Assembly: GCA_900766195.1 (NCBI GenBank)
Contig: CAAFUN010000149.1
Coordinates: 1-18,917 of the forward strand
DNA length: 18,917 nt
Reading direction: 5' to 3'
DNA from: an uncultured Bacteroides sp.
Lineage (GTDB): Bacteria; Bacteroidota; Bacteroidia; Bacteroidales; Bacteroidaceae
Of the stretch, positions 14,541 to 18,917 are shown piece by piece. Within the stretch, counting starts at the first letter, position 1; the number at the start of each line of letters is the position of its first letter. Below the pieces are notes generated by a model, which saw nothing but the letters and a program-made list of their open reading frames with translations, made no database searches and was not told the origin of the DNA. Position numbers and translations under genes: made by a program.

Positions 14541-14564
14541 GGCTTTTTTAATATAAAGCCTTTT
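14541..14564 (+). terminator. Minor hairpin before the main terminator
   Basis: GGCTTT (14541-14546) pairs with AAAGCC (14555-14560) around an 8-nt loop, followed by TTTT. The stem is short; it may assist the stronger terminator just downstream. Confidence 0.45.
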
Positions 14565-14567
14565 AGG

Positions 14568-14605
14568 AAAGAGGATATGTGAAAGCACATATCCTCTTTT
14601 TATTC
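14568..14605 (+). terminator. Strong Rho-independent terminator between convergent genes
   Basis: A perfect 14-bp stem, AAAGAGGATATGTG (14568-14581) with CACATATCCTCTTT (14586-14599), closes an AAAG loop and runs into a T-tract on the plus strand. It ends the plus-strand cluster. It directly abuts the stop codon of the convergent IMPACT-family gene (14600), so it likely works both ways, though the minus-strand T-run is weaker. Confidence 0.92.
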
Positions 14606-15205
14606 TATATCAGCCAAACGCAATGTTTCTACTTTTTCAAGTTTGGCTTTTAATTTAGGTAGCCCTGAGCGACGGATACGTAGACTCATACGACAATCGG
14701 TATCATATCCTTGTTCCAATATCTCGGGCTCTTCTTCTTTCACAATGCGCATAACGTCATTCATAAATGGATATTCAAAGAATATAGTGAGTTCGTCATC
14801 CACTGTCCTCTCCACAATATCAGCAACAGCTATCACTTCAGCAGCCGCTGCCTTATAAGCCACAATCAATCCACTAGTTCCTAATTTTATTCCTCCGAAA
14901 TAGCGTACTACAATAATTAAGATATCTGTTAGTTCATTTGAATTAATTTGTCCCAAAATAGGTTTTCCGGCCGTTCCCGAAGGTTCTCCATTATCATTTG
15001 CACGAAAATCTTTCCGTTCATGTCCCAACATATAGGCATAGCAAACATGCCGCGCATCATAGTATTTTTTTTGATAAAATGCCAGGTATTCTTTTATTTC
15101 CTCAACGGTTTTTACCGGCAAAGCAATAGCTATAAACTTACTCCGCTTTTCAGTATAAGTACTTTCCGCAGGAGCCGAAATCGTTTTATAAATATCGTTG
15201 TCCAT
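14600..15205 (-). CDS. IMPACT/YigZ family (UPF0029) protein
   Basis: A 201-residue protein of the YigZ/IMPACT family, related to translation-control protein IMPACT/Yih1 in eukaryotes; its bacterial role is unsettled. Family motifs are intact: KRSKFIAIA (20-28), DARHVCYAYMLG (50-61), DNGEPSGTAGKPIL (71-84) and VVRYFGGIKLGTSGL (99-113), followed by the C-terminal ferredoxin-like DUF1949 region. The ORF is open for another 42 codons upstream, but I chose ATG at 15205: family members begin here, and a TATCTTTG -7 box lies 4 bp before this ATG, so the upstream part would not be transcribed from that promoter. Convergent with the MarR-ended cluster and sharing its terminator. Confidence 0.92.
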   Translation of the reverse strand: MDNDIYKTISAPAESTYTEKRSKFIAIALPVKTVEEIKEYLAFYQKKYYDARHVCYAYMLGHERKDFRANDNGEPSGTAGKPILGQINSNELTDILIIVVRYFGGIKLGTSGLIVAYKAAAAEVIAVADIVERTVDDELTIFFEYPFMNDVMRIVKEEEPEILEQGYDTDCRMSLRIRRSGLPKLKAKLEKVETLRLADIE

Positions 15206-15209
15206 AGTG

Positions 15210-15217
15210 CAAAGATA
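15210..15217 (-). promoter_or_regulatory. -7 promoter box abutting the YigZ-family start codon
   Basis: On the minus strand TATCTTTG (complement of 15210-15217) fits TAnnTTTG exactly and is followed by CACT then ATG at 15205. Transcription would begin at or within a few bases of the start codon, implying a leaderless or nearly leaderless mRNA. No clear -33 TTTG was found at 19-21 bp. Confidence 0.5.
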
Positions 15218-15412
15218 GTGATTATTTGTAAAAGCGATATGATTCAAGAGATTGAACAGTCTGCATTTAGTGATAGGTAATGATTTAGAAACTAATTTAA
15301 GCCCTTTGATTTTTGTGTTCTGAATCAGCAAGTTGCAAGTATTAAAGTCAGAAGAAGTAACGAAATAACTTCTCAGAGTTGTACAGCTTTGGGCAGGTTG
15401 ATTAGCTTACCG

Positions 15413-15420
15413 CAAAGATA
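15413..15420 (-). promoter_or_regulatory. Second -7-like box in the rhuM-yigZ gap
   Basis: Another TATCTTTG on the minus strand (complement of 15413-15420), about 200 bp upstream of the YigZ-family start and 33 bp beyond the rhuM stop. A TTTG occurs upstream but only 11 bp away, so the -33 spacing is wrong. It might start a longer transcript covering 15206-15408, a stretch in which I see no ORF or RNA gene. Confidence 0.25.
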
Positions 15421-15453
15421 AAATAATTTTTCAAATTACACATAAATCTAATC

Positions 15454-16476
15454 CTATGTATTATTATTATCATCATCTGCCTGAGATTTCAATTCTTTAA
15501 TAGCTCTGTCAAAATCACTTTCGTATTGCAGCATTTCTTTTTGACGGTACGCTTCAAACTCCTGCGTAGCTTTTTCAACAGCTTGCTTGTGAGAGATTGT
15601 TCCGGCATTACTCAATAAAGGACGGTTGCCAACCGAAAGGATGCTATCCAGTTTTTCAATCCATTGTTGCATGGTCATGGTCTGCTGTTCAATGGCTTGC
15701 AATTCAGCAAAATCAAGATATTGAGAGACTAACAGATTCAAAACTTGCAACTCTTTTTCTGATAGATAATTCTTGGCTATTTTGACATCATCTCGCGTAA
15801 TATAATCTCCTTTAAAATTGGTCATGCCGACCATTGGCTTATCTGAATCAACTCTATGATAAATTACTTCTGCTGCCGTATGTTGGTGAGCAGCATAATG
15901 CATCTTATTTTGTACAGTCGCAAAAAACTGTCGGGTCACATCGTTTCGGGGATCGTAGTCAATAGCCGTTGCATAAATATCGGTTACTTGCTGGTACAAA
16001 TTCCTTTCGCTTGAACGAATATCACGAATACGTTGCAACAATTCCCGAAAATAACGATTGCCATTCCCTTTCAAACGTTCATCGTCCAGCGTAAATCCTT
16101 TTTGGATATATTCATGTAATCGCTGTGTAGCCCATTGTCGGAATCGTGTTGCTACTTGCGATTTTACCCGATAGCCAATGGCGATAATCATATCCAAATT
16201 ATAATGCTCTATCTGCCTTTTAACCGACCGGTTACCTTCTTGTCGAACTAACAAGAAATACTTGTGAGTTGCCTCTTTCGACAATTCACCTTCATCTATA
16301 ATGCTGCTTATGTGAAGACTTACGTTTTGCTGCGTAGTATCGAAAAGCAGAGCGATTTGTTGCTGAGAAAGCCAAACATCCTGTCCGTCAAAACGAACAT
16401 TGACGTTGGTAACGCCATTATCATCCTGATAGAGGACGAATTGGCTGTTAGCTGGTTGAGGTTTATCGTTAGTCAT
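15454..16476 (-). CDS. RhuM-family protein of a type I R-M locus
   Basis: A 340-residue RhuM (virulence RhuM, PF13310-type) protein. The N-terminal region has a winged-helix/HTH-like segment VWLSQQQIALLFDTTQQNVSLHI (34-56), the conserved KQIEHYNLDMIIAIGYRVKS and RFRQWATQRLHEYIQKGF blocks, and a C-terminal helical part with LSEKELQVLNLLVSQYLDFAE and a charged tail ending in Asp/Asn repeats. RhuM was named from a Salmonella pathogenicity-island gene; the molecular role is not established. Bacteroidota copies are often found among hsdR, hsdM and hsdS genes, which points to a defence-linked role. It starts 6 bp after the hsdR stop, so it is cotranscribed as the last gene of that operon. Four GAT/AAT-type codons at the 3' end are low complexity. 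Confidence 0.9.
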   Translation of the reverse strand: MTNDKPQPANSQFVLYQDDNGVTNVNVRFDGQDVWLSQQQIALLFDTTQQNVSLHISSIIDEGELSKEATHKYFLLVRQEGNRSVKRQIEHYNLDMIIAIGYRVKSQVATRFRQWATQRLHEYIQKGFTLDDERLKGNGNRYFRELLQRIRDIRSSERNLYQQVTDIYATAIDYDPRNDVTRQFFATVQNKMHYAAHQHTAAEVIYHRVDSDKPMVGMTNFKGDYITRDDVKIAKNYLSEKELQVLNLLVSQYLDFAELQAIEQQTMTMQQWIEKLDSILSVGNRPLLSNAGTISHKQAVEKATQEFEAYRQKEMLQYESDFDRAIKELKSQADDDNNNT

Positions 16477-16482
16477 AATTCG

Positions 16483-18917
16483 TTATCTATTTTTTTTAAA
16501 ATTCTCCGCCTGTTCAAAAATCTCCGTATATACTTCGTCTCGTTCTACAGGTGGATATCCATGTTCATCAAGTAAGAGTATCAAACCAACTTTCAATGCC
16601 GATTTTATATCATCACGTTTGTCCCAATCAGGATATTTCGCCTGCGAATCAACCAATTGTTTTACGGACTTGGCAAGCTCTATCATCTTATCATCGGGAT
16701 AGGTAAAATCGTATTTTACACAAAGAGATTTTAGAATATCGTAAAATGCTTTTTCTTCAAAGTCAATACCAATAGCTTCGCCAGCAGAAAACTCTTTATG
16801 CACTTCCCAAATCAGGTTGGTTAATTGTTCTGCCATTTCTTCATATACTTCACTTCGCAAAATATCGTTGGCATCCCGTTGGTTGTATCGTTCAACTAAT
16901 CGTTCCATTTTCTGACTGAAATCAATTCCTTTTATGCGATTAACCTTTTTCATTTCCCCAATAACTTTCGCCAGTAGCTTTTGCAACAACTTGATTTTGG
17001 TATTGGGCAATTTTATCTTGTCAATCTTAGCTAGGTAATCTTCATCGAAAATATCCTGTTCCGTTTCATCTTCCGATCCCATCTTGAATATCTCTTCCAC
17101 GCCATCGCTACTCAACGCATTTTTAATCATGTCCTGTACTCTGGCATTCATCTGAGCCGTATCGGGTGCATCACCTTTGGTTAGTTTGAAAACGATGGAA
17201 CGCACTGCCAAATAAAAGTGTGTATAATCTCGCTCTTCTTGCGTAAGTTGTTCGCTTCCGGTACAGATATCGTAAGCCGCTTTCAGGCGTTTCACCATAT
17301 CCATGAATCGGGTTTCAAGCTCTTTGGTGCATTGCACATATTCGGCAGCCCTATTTAAACAATTCAATTGTTCTAATGTGTTGCCTGAAAAATATTCTGT
17401 ATTATCGAATTTGTGAAATAGCTGCGCGAGTAAATCCAAATGGTCTTTTACCACAATCAGCGATTGTGCTATATCTTCAAAATTATCTTTGTCGCCTTTG
17501 TTGTAGTGTGCCAACGCAAGATTCATCTGTTTCTTGATTCCGATATAATCAACTACTAATCCTTTATTCTTGCCTTCAAACTTGCGATTTACGCGCGAAA
17601 TAGTCTGTATAAGGTTGTGTTGTTGAATCGGTTTATCAATATAAATCGTATCAAGAAACGGAACATCAAAACCAGTGAGCCACATATCAACAACGATCGC
17701 TATTTTGAAGTTCGATTTTTCATTCTTAAACTGACGATCCAATTCTTTACGATACTCTTTTGTTCTCAGCAAGTCCCACAAATCTTTATCGTCGTCTTTA
17801 CTACGTGTCATAACCAATTTCACACGCTCCATCGGTTTTAGCTCGCGTTTGTCTTTGTCGGTCAGTACAGCTCCTTCTTCAGCTATTCGAATCTCTCCCC
17901 ATTCAGGGCGGAGAGCCATTATGTTTTTATAAAACTCGTATGCAATAGTACGAGTGCTGCATACAAACATCGCCTTTCCTTTTACCGACGATCCTTCGGA
18001 AATACGGTTTTCATAATGTGCTACAAAATCTTCTGCTAACGCTTGCAAACGATCTGGATCACCCAGAATGGTATTTAGACGGGCTGACTCTTGTTTGCTT
18101 TTTTCTATCTGATATTCATTTGCCCCCTCTTCGTAAACATCGTTATAATATTGCTCTATTTTTTGCAGTTCGCTGTTGTTCAGTACTACTTTAGCGGCAC
18201 GTCCTTCATATACTATGCGAACGGTTATTTCATCGCGAACCGATTCGGCCATCGTATAGGCATCCACCACTTTACCGAACACATCTAATGTCGCATCAAT
18301 GGGCGTTCCGGTAAAGCCTACATAAACTGCGTTCGGAAGAGAGTCGTGCAAGTATTTGGCAAAACCGAATGTCTTGGATACACCCTTTTCCGTTACTTTC
18401 ACCTTTTGGTCGAGATTGGTTTGACTACGGTGTGCTTCATCCGAAATGCAAATCACATTCTTTCTATTTGTCAACAGTTTGATGTCTTCAGTAAATTTAT
18501 GAATCGTTGTTAAGAATACACCTCCACTCTCGCGACCTTGTAGCAGTTCTCGCAAATTCTCGCGACTCTCCACACTAATTACACTATTGTCGCCAATGTA
18601 CTGCTTCGCATTGGTAAATTGTTTAGACAATTGGTCATCCAAATCGGTGCGGTCGGTAATCAATACAATGGTAGGGCTGCCAAAATATTCGCTTTTCATC
18701 AATAAGCGAGTCAAGAAAAGCATGGTGTAGCTTTTACCACATCCGGTAGCACCAAAGTAAGTGCCACCCTTTCCATCGCCCAGTGGCTTCTGTGCTTTTT
18801 TGATATTCTCAAATAACGCGCGAGCCGCGTAATATTGCGGATAACGGCAAACTATTTTCTCATCTTTTTTTGAAGTATCGGGAATATAGATAAAATTGCG
18901 TAGTATATCTCTCAATC
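16483..18917 (-). CDS. hsdR: Type I restriction endonuclease subunit R (HsdR), N-terminus outside window
   Basis: HsdR is the ATP-dependent translocase and nuclease subunit of type I restriction-modification. About 811 C-terminal residues are visible; the frame stays open to the window edge, so roughly 250 N-terminal residues with the PD-(D/E)xK nuclease lie beyond it. The TTG near the edge is internal and not a true start. Numbering from there: Walker A GATGCGKS (55-62), motif Ia VLITDRTDLDDQ (84-95), DEAH (159-162), FTGTPID (201-207), TGFDVPFLDT (414-423) and motif VI QTISRVNRKFEGKNKG (437-452), all intact. The C-terminal helical region ends in LLLDEHGYPPVERDEVYTEIFEQAENFKKN, typical of the HsdR C-terminal domain that binds the methyltransferase. 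rhuM follows 6 bp downstream; hsdM and hsdS are not in the window. Confidence 0.95.
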   Translation of the reverse strand, partial: LRDILRNFIYIPDTSKKDEKIVCRYPQYYAARALFENIKKAQKPLGDGKGGTYFGATGCGKSYTMLFLTRLLMKSEYFGSPTIVLITDRTDLDDQLSKQFTNAKQYIGDNSVISVESRENLRELLQGRESGGVFLTTIHKFTEDIKLLTNRKNVICISDEAHRSQTNLDQKVKVTEKGVSKTFGFAKYLHDSLPNAVYVGFTGTPIDATLDVFGKVVDAYTMAESVRDEITVRIVYEGRAAKVVLNNSELQKIEQYYNDVYEEGANEYQIEKSKQESARLNTILGDPDRLQALAEDFVAHYENRISEGSSVKGKAMFVCSTRTIAYEFYKNIMALRPEWGEIRIAEEGAVLTDKDKRELKPMERVKLVMTRSKDDDKDLWDLLRTKEYRKELDRQFKNEKSNFKIAIVVDMWLTGFDVPFLDTIYIDKPIQQHNLIQTISRVNRKFEGKNKGLVVDYIGIKKQMNLALAHYNKGDKDNFEDIAQSLIVVKDHLDLLAQLFHKFDNTEYFSGNTLEQLNCLNRAAEYVQCTKELETRFMDMVKRLKAAYDICTGSEQLTQEERDYTHFYLAVRSIVFKLTKGDAPDTAQMNARVQDMIKNALSSDGVEEIFKMGSEDETEQDIFDEDYLAKIDKIKLPNTKIKLLQKLLAKVIGEMKKVNRIKGIDFSQKMERLVERYNQRDANDILRSEVYEEMAEQLTNLIWEVHKEFSAGEAIGIDFEEKAFYDILKSLCVKYDFTYPDDKMIELAKSVKQLVDSQAKYPDWDKRDDIKSALKVGLILLLDEHGYPPVERDEVYTEIFEQAENFKKNR

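Noticed and set aside
15206..15331. N-terminal extension of the YigZ-family protein
   Set aside because: The frame is open, but the extension has no resemblance to the family N-terminus and lies upstream of a -7 box next to the better ATG.
18913..18915. TTG near the right edge as the hsdR start
   Set aside because: The frame continues to the window edge, and helicase motif I lies only 55 residues in, whereas HsdR has a nuclease domain of about 250 residues before it.

Overview
This window looks like part of a chromosome or MAG contig from a gut-type member of the Bacteroidales (Bacteroides, Phocaeicola or Parabacteroides grade). The evidence is the Bacteroidota promoter type (TTTG at -33, TAnnTTTG at -7) upstream of several genes, the lack of obvious Shine-Dalgarno sequences, AT-rich intergenic DNA, and Bacteroidota-typical families (HU-like histone protein with a long C-terminal extension, DUF6132, RhuM beside hsdR). 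The first 32 bases are not genomic: they match the Illumina TruSeq read-1 adapter, so the left edge is a true contig end.

Layout. (1) 33-2865, minus strand: the head of a type I-C CRISPR-Cas operon, with cas3 followed by cas5c; cas5c runs into the adapter, and cas8c, cas7, cas4, cas1, cas2 and the array would lie beyond the left edge. (2) 3105-3728, minus: an HU-related DNA-binding protein, preceded by a structured leader region with two hairpins and three 22-bp direct repeats. (3) 4268-14517, plus: a ten-gene co-oriented cluster: TolC-type outer membrane channel, lipoprotein membrane-fusion protein, RND permease, a small PII/ferredoxin-fold-like protein, a DUF2892 membrane protein, a four-domain CoA-disulfide-reductase/rhodanese/TusA/DsrE fusion, a DUF6132 protein, a Cys-rich small membrane protein, a lipoprotein thioredoxin and a MarR-type regulator, closed by a strong terminator. 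(4) 14600-15205, minus: an IMPACT/YigZ family protein. (5) 15454-18917, minus: rhuM and the C-terminal three quarters of hsdR from a type I restriction-modification locus that continues off the right edge.

How the genes fit together. The central cluster combines a complete tripartite RND efflux pump with a set of thiol/persulfide-handling proteins and its own regulator. Several gene junctions overlap by ATGA or lie within 10 bp. The most economical reading (inference) is a single sulfur- or thiol-stress response unit in which a toxic thiol-reactive or persulfide species is both reduced in the cytoplasm and exported. The cluster is flanked by two defence loci (type I-C CRISPR-Cas and type I R-M with RhuM). 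No CRISPR array, tRNA, rRNA, insertion sequence or integrase was seen in the window.
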